64,000 nucleotides of DNA, from positions 186,001 to 250,000 of the forward strand of contig NZ_SMGP01000006.1 in assembly GCF_004339745.1 (NCBI RefSeq). The letters are read 5' to 3'. How positions within the stretch are numbered: the first letter of the stretch is position 1; the number at the start of each line of letters is the position of its first letter. The notes beneath the pieces are model-generated. The model ran no database searches. It had not been told where the DNA came from and worked only from the letters and a program-made list of their open reading frames with translations. The position numbers and the translations under genes are program-made. The DNA is from Paraburkholderia sp. BL9I2N2 (lineage in GTDB: Bacteria; Pseudomonadota; Gammaproteobacteria; Burkholderiales; Burkholderiaceae). Of the stretch, positions 1-8,389 are shown piece by piece.

Positions 1-1076
1 TCGGCAAGGAGTTTTTCATCCGGCAGGACCATATGGTATTCAGCCGCGAGCACCTTGTTTGGCAACCCTTCCAATGCATAACGCGCCACCGCGGCATTCG
101 TTCGCGCACACAGGATCAGCCCGACGGGCGGGTTCTCGCCTGGCAGCGTCCAGTGCTCGCGCGCGTAATTACAGTACATGTGCATCTGACCCACGTCGGC
201 GTGATTGAGCTCAGTGAGCTTGAGATCGACGATCACAAGGCATCGCAGGCGTCGGTGAAAGAACAGAAGATCTACCCGGAACCAGCTTTCACCAATCCGA
301 AGGCGACGCTGGCGGCCCACGAACGTAAAATCGCCACCCAGCTCAAGAAGGAAGTCTTCGAGCCGATGGACCAGTGCCTCCTCCAGTTGACTTTCTGAAT
401 ATTCGTCCTTGAGATCCAGGAACTCAAGGACATAAGGATCCTTGATTGCCTCCTCTGCGGTCACAAGATCGCCCGGTTGCGCCTTACCCGCCTTCTGCAG
501 CATCGCCGGCCGGTTCTTCGACAGCATCGCACGGGTGTGAAACTGGCTGCTGATCTGCCGATCCAGTTGTCGCACGCTCCAGCCGCCGCGAAGCGCTTCA
601 GCTTCGTAAAACGCTCTTTCTTCAATTGACCGGGTTCGCCGCATGAGGTGGATGTAATGCGTCCAGGACAGCTGGAATGTCGTCGCGAGTTGGGCGAGAT
701 CGAAATTCCGAATCGGCGATTCGGAATTTCCTGGATCGCCTGTTGGCTTAGATTTCCGAATCGGCGATCCGGAAATCGCGGCTGGCGGGTAGGTCTGGTA
801 GAACATCCTCATCAATTCCAGGTTGTCTACCCCAAACCCCCGCCCGAAGCGGGCCGTCAGGTCGGTCGACAACCGTTCTAAAAGGGCCCGACCGTAGGCA
901 GCACGCCCCTCCCCGCCCTGACTGAATTCGACAATACGACGACCAATCTCCCAGTAGGTCGCCGTCATCAGTGCGTTGACGCTTCGGGCCGCAGCACGGC
1001 GACCGTGTTCCAGAAGCGCAACGATATCGCTGTGTATGCCACTGTAATCGGTGCCGCTTAACGCGATATCAGTCAT
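1..1076 (-). CDS. YhcG/DUF1016-family PDDEXK nuclease, 3' end off the window
   Basis: The minus-strand frame is open from the ATG at 1076 to the window edge, giving 358 codons without a stop. The N-terminal half carries the helical DUF1016 region (for example LMTATYWEIGRRIVEFSQGG), with an LSWTHYIHLM segment in the middle. The C-terminal part holds the PD-(D/E)XK nuclease core: FRVDLLFFHRRLRCLVIVDL followed directly by K, then GQMHMYCNYAREHW. Proteins of this family are usually about 350-375 residues, so only a few C-terminal residues should be missing. Members are predicted nucleases often found on mobile or defence-rich DNA; the substrate is not shown by sequence. It points the same way as the genes at 1307-3241 but is separated by about 230 bp. 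The family call is strong; a defence role is inference. Confidence 0.88.
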   Translation of the reverse strand, partial: MTDIALSGTDYSGIHSDIVALLEHGRRAAARSVNALMTATYWEIGRRIVEFSQGGEGRAAYGRALLERLSTDLTARFGRGFGVDNLELMRMFYQTYPPAAISGSPIRKSKPTGDPGNSESPIRNFDLAQLATTFQLSWTHYIHLMRRTRSIEERAFYEAEALRGGWSVRQLDRQISSQFHTRAMLSKNRPAMLQKAGKAQPGDLVTAEEAIKDPYVLEFLDLKDEYSESQLEEALVHRLEDFLLELGGDFTFVGRQRRLRIGESWFRVDLLFFHRRLRCLVIVDLKLTELNHADVGQMHMYCNYAREHWTLPGENPPVGLILCARTNAAVARYALEGLPNKVLAAEYHMVLPDEKLLA

Positions 1077-1306
1077 GGGTACTATCAGCAGGTAATTTCA
1101 GCGTTAATGTGTTCACGGTGGGCACCGGCGACCATGGTCTTGCACTGTCCGCACCCGGCCCACCGATGAAAATCCATGTCGGCAACCGGTCGGCTCGAAA
1201 TCGCCGACGCGAGCCCTTAGTGCCACGTTGCCAATCCTTCCGCCGCATATGTGGGAGGACCGGCATTGCGACCAGCGCCCGGCTGCGGTTGACGAGTCAA
1301 CGCATG

Positions 1307-1744
1307 TTAGCGGCTCGCCGAGGCCAGCATCGAACCCGTACACCGCTTTGTCCCGCAGTGGCAGGCATAGTCGGCGACCAGTTCGGGAGTCATCGCTTCA
1401 TCAATCGTGAGTCCGTAGGCGATAAACAGTTCGTCGCCCGGCATGACATCTCTGACCGTTTCGATAAAAACCCGCCCCCGCTCGTCCTCGATCGCCTCGC
1501 AGTTCGGGCGACAGGAGTGGTTCAGCCAGCGGGCGCTGTTGCCGTCAACGCTGCCGTCAATCACGCGTCCGTCAGCCAGGCCGAAGATAAACGTGTGACC
1601 GGGCGCTCCGGACCGCCTGTGTCGGGCAGCCGCCCGCCGCCAGTAGGTGACTTCACCGCGATATTCGAGGATCCGCTCGCCAGCAGCGATAGCCTGCAGC
1701 GCGAAAACGCCCCGCCCATGAATGGAAGATTTCCTGACTGTCAC
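1307..1744 (-). CDS. SET-domain protein-lysine methyltransferase
   Basis: The protein shows the complete SET signature: an N-terminal IHGRGVFA loop, SARWLNHSCRPNCEA (NHSCxPN, S-adenosylmethionine and target pocket), GDELFIAYG, and a C-terminal post-SET zinc motif YACHCGTKRCTGSM. I chose the GTG at 1744 because an AGGA sits 8 bp upstream and the SET fold begins immediately after; the frame stays open to 1906, but that extension is arginine-rich and overlaps the upstream gene. At about 145 residues this is a minimal bacterial SET protein. The family methylates lysine side chains; the bacterial target here is unknown. The gene follows the unknown protein at 1827-2180 and the KfrA-like gene on the same strand. 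Confidence 0.85.
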   Translation of the reverse strand: MTVRKSSIHGRGVFALQAIAAGERILEYRGEVTYWRRAAARHRRSGAPGHTFIFGLADGRVIDGSVDGNSARWLNHSCRPNCEAIEDERGRVFIETVRDVMPGDELFIAYGLTIDEAMTPELVADYACHCGTKRCTGSMLASASR

Positions 1745-1826
1745 ACGCCGCACTTCCTGCCCCCTGATCCGTCGATGGCAGCGAGCATAGCGGGCGCTGC
1801 GAGGCACCGCAACAGCCCCGTCGCGT

Positions 1827-2180
1827 TCAGAACAGACTGGTCTGGCGGGGGTCCCGCGCCGGCGGCCGGGAAGCGCCAGTCCGCCCGGGCCGACGGTTGC
1901 GGCCACGACTATTCCGCACCCGCTGCAGGTGGGCCAGCATCAGGCAGCCCGCTGCCCCATCACTGAAACGCAGCTCAAACAGCCCGGTTTCGCCATGCGC
2001 GCACCGCCCTGTCGCGCGAAACGACAGGCGCAGACCGCGCGACTTCGCGCGCGCGAACATCTGCGTGCGGCTCATGCGCTGCCAGCAGTCGGCGATGAAC
2101 CCCTTCACCGCCCCGGGCAGCGACTCATGCGTGATGCCCATGGGGAGCGTCAGCCCGGTGAGCAGGTAGATATCAGCCAT
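1827..2180 (-). CDS. Unknown protein between the KfrA-like and SET genes
   Basis: I do not recognise this protein of about 117 residues. It starts MADIYLLTGLTLPMG and ends in an arginine- and proline-rich tail (RPPARDPRQTSLF). The ATG at 2180 has a GGAAAG about 7 bp upstream, a better site than the in-frame ATG at 2210. It lies 32 bp downstream of the KfrA-like stop on the same strand and ends about 80 bp before the SET start, so the three probably form one transcript. The basic tail could bind nucleic acid, but this is a guess. Confidence 0.5.
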   Translation of the reverse strand: MADIYLLTGLTLPMGITHESLPGAVKGFIADCWQRMSRTQMFARAKSRGLRLSFRATGRCAHGETGLFELRFSDGAAGCLMLAHLQRVRNSRGRNRRPGRTGASRPPARDPRQTSLF

Positions 2181-2212
2181 GCAGCGACTTTCCGGAATCC
2201 GGTGACCCATAT

Positions 2213-3241
2213 TTATACTGCTTTTTTGCGTGGTGTCCCCGGTTTGGCCGCGACCGCAGCGCCGGACGGGCGGGTCGCACGCGGGGCCTTCCGGACCGGG
2301 GAAGCAACATGCGACCGCTGCCCGTCACGCGCCTGTGCATCCCGCAGCGCGATGAGTTCCATCTGCAGCCGCGCGTTCTCCGTCTGAACCGCGTCGAGCC
2401 GCCCCTGCAGTACGCCCGTCTGCTGACGCGCATCGCCCAGTTGCGATTGCAGGGTGTCAATTGCCCGGTGGTGGTCCGCATCCTTGCGGTCCGCGCGACG
2501 CGCGGCTTCGTCCAGCTCTTTGTGCAGCTTCGCCGCGCGACCCCGCTCGCGGTCGATCTCCAGCAGGGCGCGCTTCTCGGACGCCCTGAGCCGCTCCTCG
2601 GCCCGGTCGGCCGCTTCACGCAGTTTTTCGAGATCGCGCGAAAACCCTTCCCTCACTTCCACGAGTTCGTGATCGCGCGCAGTTAGCGCCGCGCTGAACC
2701 GCCCAAGTTCCGCCTCCAACGCCTGTCGCTGCGCGTGACTTTCAGCCTGCGCCTTGTCGAGCTCCCGCACCTCGACCTGCGCGGCCAGCAGCGCTGCGGC
2801 GCGCTGCTCGAGCGCCGTCTCGACGCGACCCAGTTCGTCGCGGGCGGCGATCACCAACTGCTGCGATTCGGCCTGCTGCGCCAAGACCTCGGCGCGCAGT
2901 GCGTCGAGCGCGGCGTCGGCCGACGCAGTGGCGCGCGCCCAGAGGGTCGCGACCAGTTCGCCGGCAGCCGCGCTGAGATCGGTGGGCAGGTCAGGATGGT
3001 CGATGCGCACGCGGCTCTTTTCCCGAAGCTCCGCCCAGAACTCGCCAAGCACCTGCGTCGGCGTACTCATGCTGCCGCGCTTTACGAGCTGATACAGCCG
3101 GTTCGCGGTCGGCGTGATGCCGTGACGGAAGAACAGCAGCGCGCAGACCTCGCGGTACAGCTCGCGGGTCTTCGGGAACCGGGCCTTGAGGTGCTCGATC
3201 TCGGCGGCCAGCGCGGCGTCGGACGACGGGACATCGCTCAT
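2213..3241 (-). CDS. KfrA-like DNA-binding protein with long coiled coil
   Basis: The 342-residue product has an N-terminal KfrA-type DNA-binding domain (about residues 10-110, with LYREVCALLFFRHGITPTAN and RLYQLVKRGSMSTPTQVLGE). A long alanine-, glutamate- and arginine-rich coiled coil covers roughly residues 110-300, and the tail is lysine- and arginine-rich (PRKKAV). Plasmid KfrA proteins bind operators upstream of their own gene and form filaments through such coiled coils. Related proteins in Burkholderia-group genomes often sit beside large tyrosine recombinases, and a broken one lies 1.4 kb away at 4657-5420. An inverted repeat 82-99 bp upstream could be its own operator. The family is clear; a role in plasmid stability is inferred. 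Confidence 0.85.
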   Translation of the reverse strand: MSDVPSSDAALAAEIEHLKARFPKTRELYREVCALLFFRHGITPTANRLYQLVKRGSMSTPTQVLGEFWAELREKSRVRIDHPDLPTDLSAAAGELVATLWARATASADAALDALRAEVLAQQAESQQLVIAARDELGRVETALEQRAAALLAAQVEVRELDKAQAESHAQRQALEAELGRFSAALTARDHELVEVREGFSRDLEKLREAADRAEERLRASEKRALLEIDRERGRAAKLHKELDEAARRADRKDADHHRAIDTLQSQLGDARQQTGVLQGRLDAVQTENARLQMELIALRDAQARDGQRSHVASPVRKAPRATRPSGAAVAAKPGTPRKKAV

Positions 3242-3322
3242 GAGGGTGTTTTCGCGTGAAGGTTGAGCGGCATATTACTACGTAAACCGCTCCGTATCTG
3301 ACGCCCTCTCCCTTGAATCTTG

Positions 3323-3340
3323 ACATTAATCCTGTAATGT
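3323..3340. promoter_or_regulatory. Inverted repeat upstream of the KfrA-like gene
   Basis: ACATTA-ATCCTG-TAATGT is a perfect 6-6-6 inverted repeat, directly after a TTGAC at 3320-3324. It lies about 85 bp upstream of the KfrA-like start, and TACGTAA-containing words flank it at about 3275 and 3362. KfrA proteins are known to bind sites next to their own promoter, so this is a plausible autoregulatory operator. Confidence 0.3.
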
Positions 3341-3341
3341 T

Positions 3342-3709
3342 TAAATTTCTGTAGTCGGTCCGTACGTAATTGCGTCACACGCCGACATCAGCCCCCGCCG
3401 CCTTCTCGCTTTCGTATTTGGATTCTGACGTGCGCACTGCATTGTGGCCAGAGCATCCCGGTGCTCACCCGATGGCCGGATAGATACGCGCAACCCGGTC
3501 ATTCATCGACGATCGTCCCTTGCAAAACGGGTGGAGTCCATAGATACGCTAAGGGCCCACGCAAGGCAGGCTACACCACCGGGCACAGCGTTTGCAGCGA
3601 CCTCAGTACGCGGGAAAGGTCCCTCGGAGACGCCCACGGTGGCTCGAAATCCAGTGAGATCCAATCCGGCGTGTCCGCGGCAGGATCATATTATTTCAGG
3701 GAGAACGCC
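3342..3709. other. No gene recognised
   Basis: Short overlapping reading frames occur on the plus strand, but none has a convincing start, composition or family. The stretch separates the KfrA-like promoter region from a possible truncated gene at 3710. Confidence 0.4.
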
Positions 3710-3838
3710 ATGGCGAATGCTCTGCGCAACTGGATAGTTATTGGCAGCAACGCGTACGACGAGTACACCTTCGTACCATGGCTGCACAAGAACGTATACC
3801 GGCGGACGGTCCCTCTGAGCCGAATCTGCATTCAATAG
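3710..3838 (+). CDS. Possible truncated or very small gene
   Basis: A 42-residue frame begins MANALRNWIVIGSNAYDEYT after a good Shine-Dalgarno sequence (GGGAG, about 8 bp upstream). It stops 35 bp before a Tn3-like end at 3873-3909. No family is recognised. The good ribosome site and soluble-protein-like start suggest the beginning of a gene whose remainder was lost in the transposon rearrangement, but a chance frame cannot be excluded. Confidence 0.3.
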   Translation: MANALRNWIVIGSNAYDEYTFVPWLHKNVYRRTVPLSRICIQ

Positions 3839-3872
3839 CCCGGACAAACGAGTTCGGTCACGCCGGGTGTTC

Positions 3873-3909
3873 CCGGCGTACGGGAAAGTCCGCTTCTTTT
3901 GGACGCAAG
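3873..3909 (+). repeat. Degenerate Tn3-family terminal inverted repeat
   Basis: GGCGTACGGGAAAGTCCGCT, continuing into TCTT, matches the right end of the Tn3-family element at 19965-20002 at 21 of 24 positions in its core, in the same orientation. Placed by this alignment, the element tip falls at about 3909, one or two bases before the 605-bp kinase duplicate begins at 3911. The duplicate was therefore probably cut by a Tn3 end. Confidence 0.6.
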
Positions 3910-3910
3910 C

Positions 3911-4515
3911 CCTCTTCCGCTCCGAAGCCCGTCAGGGCGATCAGTACTGGAGGCCGGGTCAGTCGCGCCCCTTGGAGTTGCCTCGCGACATCATGGCCGC
4001 TCATGCCAGGTAGACCGATGTCGAGGAGAATGACGTCGGGCGACCATGTCAGCGCAACCCGAACTCCGCTGGGCCCGTCATCTGCGCTCCTGACCTCGTA
4101 GTCATTCATACGGAGGACCAGCGCGAGTGATTCTGCCGCGTCACGATTGTCGTCGATGATCAGTATCTGGAGCTTCGGACCTGGGAGCTCCGGCCCGGCA
4201 ATCGGGTCTGCTTTGTTCGTCGGCAATGCCGCCGCGATGGGCAAACGAACCGTAAACCGGCTGCCTTCACCTGGCCCAGCACTGATGGCGGAGATCGCGC
4301 CTTCGTGCAGTTCGACCACCGAGCGCGCGACTGACAGCCCGATGCCCAGTCCACTGCGCGAGCGTCGGGTCATCGGATCAACCTGAACGAAAAGATCGAA
4401 AAGGTGAGGCAGTTCGTCTGCGGGAATCCCGATCCCGGTATCCTCCACAGAGACCATCGCTGCATCCTGTACAACCTGAACCTCGACGCGGATATCACCA
4501 TCATCGGCCGTATAT
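3911..4515 (-). pseudogene. Partial second copy of the hybrid sensor kinase gene
   Basis: This 605-bp segment is identical base for base to 14411-15015 inside the hybrid histidine kinase gene. It covers the end of the HATPase domain (DTGIGIP, GLGIGLSVARS), the linker and most of the receiver domain including the VILLDIGLP aspartate site. It lacks the start, sensor region, phosphoacceptor histidine and the last 40 or so residues. The open frame continues into unrelated sequence on both sides (about 3858-4550). The 3' side stops at a Tn3-like terminal repeat. The lack of any mismatch implies a recent duplication or an assembly artefact. Confidence 0.9.
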
Positions 4516-4656
4516 GTGGGATGAACAAGATGCGCGCGAATTCCTATCATAAGCGTCCGAGTTATCTAACCCGGTAACGTCATGCCGTTTTAGGACGATA
4601 CGGCTGGAGCCCTGCCTGTCCGCGAAAGCGTTCCGGATCTGCTGCGCTCGCTTGAC

Positions 4657-5420
4657 TTAGTCGCTGTGAAGGTAGATCGAAGTCGTCGCAATCGAGGCAT
4701 GGCGGAGGTTATCCCGTACCGTGATCAGCTCGGCGCCGCGGGCCAGCGCATGAGCTGCGTGGGTATGCCGCGTCCAATGCGGACTTGCCCGACGCAGTTT
4801 TTCCGCAAGCGCCGGGTTGTCCGCCTCGATGACTTCGGCCGCTTTCGCAAAGAATCGCCGCGTAATCTCCCATAACCGGGCCCCGCTGATGCCAGCCGCG
4901 CTGTCCTGCTCGAGGCTGCCGATAAGCGCCGTGTCCGGATGCCATCGGGTCGGCGCGACCGGCAGCCTTCGCTCAACCAGATAGCGGTCCAGCGCGGTGC
5001 GGGCGAGTGGTGGCAGCGCGACCTTGCCGGCCTTTCGACCCATCCCGATAACACTCACTCAATGATCGCCCCAGGCGTCGGTTTCGATGCTGCCAAGGCG
5101 GGCACCGACCAGTTCGCTGACGCGCAGGCCGGTCGCATAAGCGAAGTCCAGCACGAAACGCAGACGTTGCGCCGCCCGGCTTCCCGGCCGTACGACCACT
5201 CGAGTCCGTCGGCAATCGCACGCGCGAGCAGCCACTCGCCCTCGGTAAAGGCGTGGGACGTGTCGAGCACGGTCGAGCGGCTGGTCCCGCGTACCTTGAC
5301 GCCAGCAAATGGGTTCGCGAGCAGATAGCGCTGCTCGATCAGCCAGCGGAACATCGCCCCCAGGACTGACAGCGCATAAGCGCTCGAGCGGGCCGTCGTG
5401 ATGAGCGTTCCATACGCGCG
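4657..5420 (-). pseudogene. Broken tyrosine recombinase (XerC/integrase family)
   Basis: Three pieces of one integrase can be joined. The upstream frame (5055-5354, extending to about 5420) contains the SAM-like segment MFRWLIEQRYLLANPFAG. A one-base shift near 5180 moves the frame to RLRFVLDFAYATGLRVSELV. An in-frame TGA just upstream of 5058 then replaces an expected tryptophan after GDH. The last piece (4657-5058) has the catalytic motifs WTRHTHAAHALARGAELITV and IATTSIYLHSD, giving the H-x-x-R and final tyrosine. The N-terminal 100-150 residues are missing. It is related to the recombinase relic at 58258-59435. Inactive as it stands. Confidence 0.85.
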
Positions 5421-5443
5421 ATGCGGAATTCGATCACCGATGC

Positions 5444-5749
5444 TCAGTCTGGGTTCGGCCCTTCCGCCCTGTTCTCAAGAACGGCTCCGGTCTGCGCGTC
5501 AACCCCGACTTCCTGCGTGCCCTGCTTCGACGCAATATCGAAGGAATAACGCAGTCCGCTGCCTCCCGCTTCCTTCTCCAGTTCTTCGTCGGTGATCTTC
5601 CCGGGATGTGCCTTCAGCGCGGCGGCACGCGCCTGCTCAAGGCTGATCTTCGCTTCCCTGGCATATTGCTGACCGGTAAATGCAAAGGCGGGAATGCTCG
5701 TCACAATTACGCCGACTGCGACCAGGATAATACCGATTTCCTCCTTCAT
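5444..5749 (-). CDS. PepSY-domain exported protein
   Basis: The 101-residue product starts MKEEIGIILVAVGVIVTSIP and has a likely signal peptide cut after AFA. It is followed by one PepSY unit (ISLEQARAAALKAHPGKITD then SGLRYSFDIASKQGTQEVGV and DAQTGAVL). I chose the ATG at 5749 over the one at 5791 because GGAG lies 6 bp upstream and the hydrophobic signal starts there. PepSY domains are found on periplasmic proteins and are thought to inhibit or chaperone other proteins. The gene is divergent from the DUF4148 gene at 5957. Confidence 0.82.
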   Translation of the reverse strand: MKEEIGIILVAVGVIVTSIPAFAFTGQQYAREAKISLEQARAAALKAHPGKITDEELEKEAGGSGLRYSFDIASKQGTQEVGVDAQTGAVLENRAEGPNPD

Positions 5750-5956
5750 TTCGTACTCCAATGTTGATTGATTCAGAATCAATGATGGCATTCCAGGATT
5801 AAGGCAGGCAGCCTGAACTCCGCGGATTTTGAATGGCCGCAGTGCGCTGCCGGTGTTTTCCGTCCGCTAAGGTTCTCATAAGTTACCTCTCCTAGAATTG
5901 GAATTGTGATTACGGGCGTATCGCCCGAGTTTATTTTCATCAGATGAGGAACTATC

Positions 5957-6280
5957 ATGAAATCTGTTCTCCTTACCTTCGCAACGGCCATCGCGCTGAG
6001 CGCCCCGGTCATTGCCTTTTCCCAACAGGCCAACGCGCCGGTCACCCGCGCACAGGTCCGCTCTGAACTCATTCAGATCGAGCATGCTGGATACAATCCC
6101 GCAAGACGCGACACGTCGACTTACCCGGCGGACATTCAGGCGGCAGAGGCTCGCATTGCCAGCAAAAATGTCGCAAATGGGTCAGATTCCGGAATGGGCA
6201 CCGCGACCAGTGGCGCTTCGCAGTCCGGCAAGCACATCGCGCCGGCACTTGGCTCGACGCATCTTTTCGCGCATCACTGA
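5957..6280 (+). CDS. DUF4148 exported protein
   Basis: The 107-residue product has a clear Sec signal (MKSVLLTFATAIALSAPVIA, then FSQQANA). The DUF4148 core follows: TRAQVRSELIQIEHAGYNPA and TYPADIQAAEARIASKN. A GAGG lies 8 bp before the ATG. DUF4148 proteins are small, abundant periplasmic proteins of Burkholderia relatives with no known function. The last 35 residues are less typical than the core, so the C-terminus may have drifted. Confidence 0.82.
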   Translation: MKSVLLTFATAIALSAPVIAFSQQANAPVTRAQVRSELIQIEHAGYNPARRDTSTYPADIQAAEARIASKNVANGSDSGMGTATSGASQSGKHIAPALGSTHLFAHH

Positions 6281-6649
6281 ACGGGTGATCACGGCGGCAC
6301 AGACAGCAGGCCCGTCTCGAGCGAACGCCTTCAAGGAATTCGACGACAAGATCCAAAGAATCTCCTACTGGTGATATGGCGGCAGAAAAGCTATGTCGAA
6401 TCGTATACAGGCGCTCTTCTCGACATGACCGACCTCACATTAGAGGGCCTCGTCGCGCGCAAAATGTAGCCGGGTCGTCACCACCGACGGACGCGGCTAA
6501 CAATGATCTCGACGAGACAGCGACCAGATCGGCGAAGCAACGTTGACAGCGGTACAAGCCAATAGGGCATTTGACCCCTTCGGTTCAGCGCGAGTCAAGG
6601 TTTTTAGCCTAGCAATAAATTTGTACTTGACGATTGCTATAACTTAGGA
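6281..6649. other. No gene recognised
   Basis: No frame in this stretch has a convincing start, composition or family. Confidence 0.4.
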
Positions 6650-6658
6650 ATGTTAATC

Positions 6659-6952
6659 ATGTGTACATTTTACCTAACTGCACTCGCTGCGGCCGCACTT
6701 GCGACTACCACTGCGACGGCGCTTGCCACGCCGTTCACCGCCTACACGACGACCGTTCACCTACGCGACGGGAAGCAGGCGGTATGCGCCGTCAACGAAC
6801 CACATTCGACGCAATCACCCGGCGCGCAGACGCTCAGTACAGTTGAGCGAAACGAAGCACAAATCGATGCAACGGCCAGGCTGCGCAGGCACCTAGGCAA
6901 CAAGAACCGCTATCCGTCTCCCGCAACTGCCCCGCTCGTGAATTGCACGTGA
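6659..6952 (+). CDS. Possible small exported protein
   Basis: The frame gives about 97 residues from the ATG at 6659, which has AGGA 9 bp upstream (a second ATG at 6650 is in frame). It begins with an alanine-rich hydrophobic run, LTALAAAALATTTATALA, that could be a signal peptide, followed by a threonine-rich stretch. No family is recognised. It could be a genuine orphan periplasmic protein or a chance frame. Confidence 0.4.
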   Translation: MCTFYLTALAAAALATTTATALATPFTAYTTTVHLRDGKQAVCAVNEPHSTQSPGAQTLSTVERNEAQIDATARLRRHLGNKNRYPSPATAPLVNCT

Positions 6953-7454
6953 GTGCCCGGCACAGCAGATGCTCAGCACGTGCCATCTGCCATCCACGCC
7001 ACCGCGTCGAGATGACCTGCGGCACATACTCATCAGACTTCGTGCGACGCATACGGCCACCTGGGAGCAATCTGTGAAACGATTCACGTCAACCACTGAT
7101 GATAGCCGCTTTGGCTTGCCGAATGGATTGGCCCCGGCTCAGGTAGTGGTCAGATCAACGGTCTTAACTGGCGCTTGTAGCGTTGGCCACCCCGCAAGGT
7201 TGCGGGCTGGACACGTAATGGGAGCAATCCAGTTTTCGGCAAATCGGGTTCAGGCCGGACATGTATTGCGCCTCGGGGGAGGCATGCATAACCTTTCCGG
7301 CGACGTCTATCCGGCGACCTGATCGGGCGTCACCGGGTGAACTGCCCTTCGGGTGATCGCCGGGCGGGACGGCCATGTTCTGCGGGAAGGCAGACGATCA
7401 GGAACCGGCATTGCTGGATCATGCTTATGACACTCTATCGGGGGAAAATACGAC
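6953..7454. other. No gene recognised
   Basis: About 500 bp without a supported gene. It should contain the promoter of the membrane protein at 7455, but no clear motif stands out. Confidence 0.4.
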
Positions 7455-8270
7455 ATGACGAATAACACACGTAGCTTTGCCGTGCAGGCTGTCAGCAAGG
7501 TCCCCGAGGTGACCCTCGGATTCTGGCTCATCAAGATTGCGGCCACGACGCTTGGCGAGACGGGCGGCGACTGGGTGACGATGTCGCTGAGGCTGGGCTA
7601 CCTGATAGGCACGGCGATTTTCGCCGTCATCTTCATCGGGTTTGTTTTCGCTCAGATCAGGGCAGACAGGTTTCAGCCGTTCCTGTACTGGGCGACGATC
7701 GTCGCAACCACGACGCTCGGGACAACGATAGCGGATTTCGCTGACAGGTCACTTGGTTTGGGCTATCCAGGTGGCGTGACTATCGTCCTTGGACTTCTTA
7801 TCGCCAGTCTGGCGATCTGGTACTGGGTCGAAGGAACTGTCTCGGTTAGGAGCATTACCACGTCAAGGGTCGAGTGGTTCTACTGGTGCACCATCATGTT
7901 TTCGCAGACGCTAGGCACGGCGCTCGGGGACTCGGTGGCCGGGGCCGACCGGGGCGGCCTGGGACTGGGATACGAATATGGCGCGGTGATCTTCGGGATG
8001 GCGTTGATCGTCGTGGCAGCGCTGTACTTCTGGACAAAAATCTCGCGTACGTTGCTGTTCTGGGCGGCGTTTATCCTGACGCGACCGCTCGGCGCGACGC
8101 TCGGTGATCTGCTCGACAAGCCGGTCGCACAAGGTGGGTTGCATCTGAGCCGATTCTACGCATCGTTGATCCTGCTCGGCCTCATCACGGTCAGTGTCGC
8201 GCTTAGCCGCCAGCGGGCCGAGAGAAAGGGGGCGAGAGTCAAAATCGATGGGATTGAGACGGAAAATTGA
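7455..8270 (+). CDS. COG4705-type multi-spanning membrane protein
   Basis: The 271-residue integral membrane protein follows a strong ribosome site (GGGGGAAAATACGAC before ATG). It has about eight hydrophobic segments arranged as a fourfold repeat. Each repeat has a T/S-L-G-x-x-x-x-D signature: TTLGETGGD (about residue 31), TTLGTTIAD (about 84), QTLGTALGD (about 152) and RPLGATLGD (about 213). This pattern is that of the COG4705 family of membrane-anchored proteins of unknown function. The repeated polar motif inside helices suggests a pore or transport site, but no substrate is known. The frame is intact although surrounded by broken genes. Confidence 0.8.
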   Translation: MTNNTRSFAVQAVSKVPEVTLGFWLIKIAATTLGETGGDWVTMSLRLGYLIGTAIFAVIFIGFVFAQIRADRFQPFLYWATIVATTTLGTTIADFADRSLGLGYPGGVTIVLGLLIASLAIWYWVEGTVSVRSITTSRVEWFYWCTIMFSQTLGTALGDSVAGADRGGLGLGYEYGAVIFGMALIVVAALYFWTKISRTLLFWAAFILTRPLGATLGDLLDKPVAQGGLHLSRFYASLILLGLITVSVALSRQRAERKGARVKIDGIETEN

Positions 8271-8389
8271 GAGTGGCGCAAGCCTTTTCTGAGGGGCTGA
8301 TTATTTCATGTGCTTCCAGACTATCTCGATGAGATTGGGCTCGAGGCTGTAGGTGGAAGAAGAAAAGAACTGCTTTGCGGTTGAAGAAC

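Noticed and set aside
1109..1966. 285-codon plus-strand open frame
   Set aside because: Lies opposite the SET-domain gene; proline-, arginine- and serine-rich with no motif.
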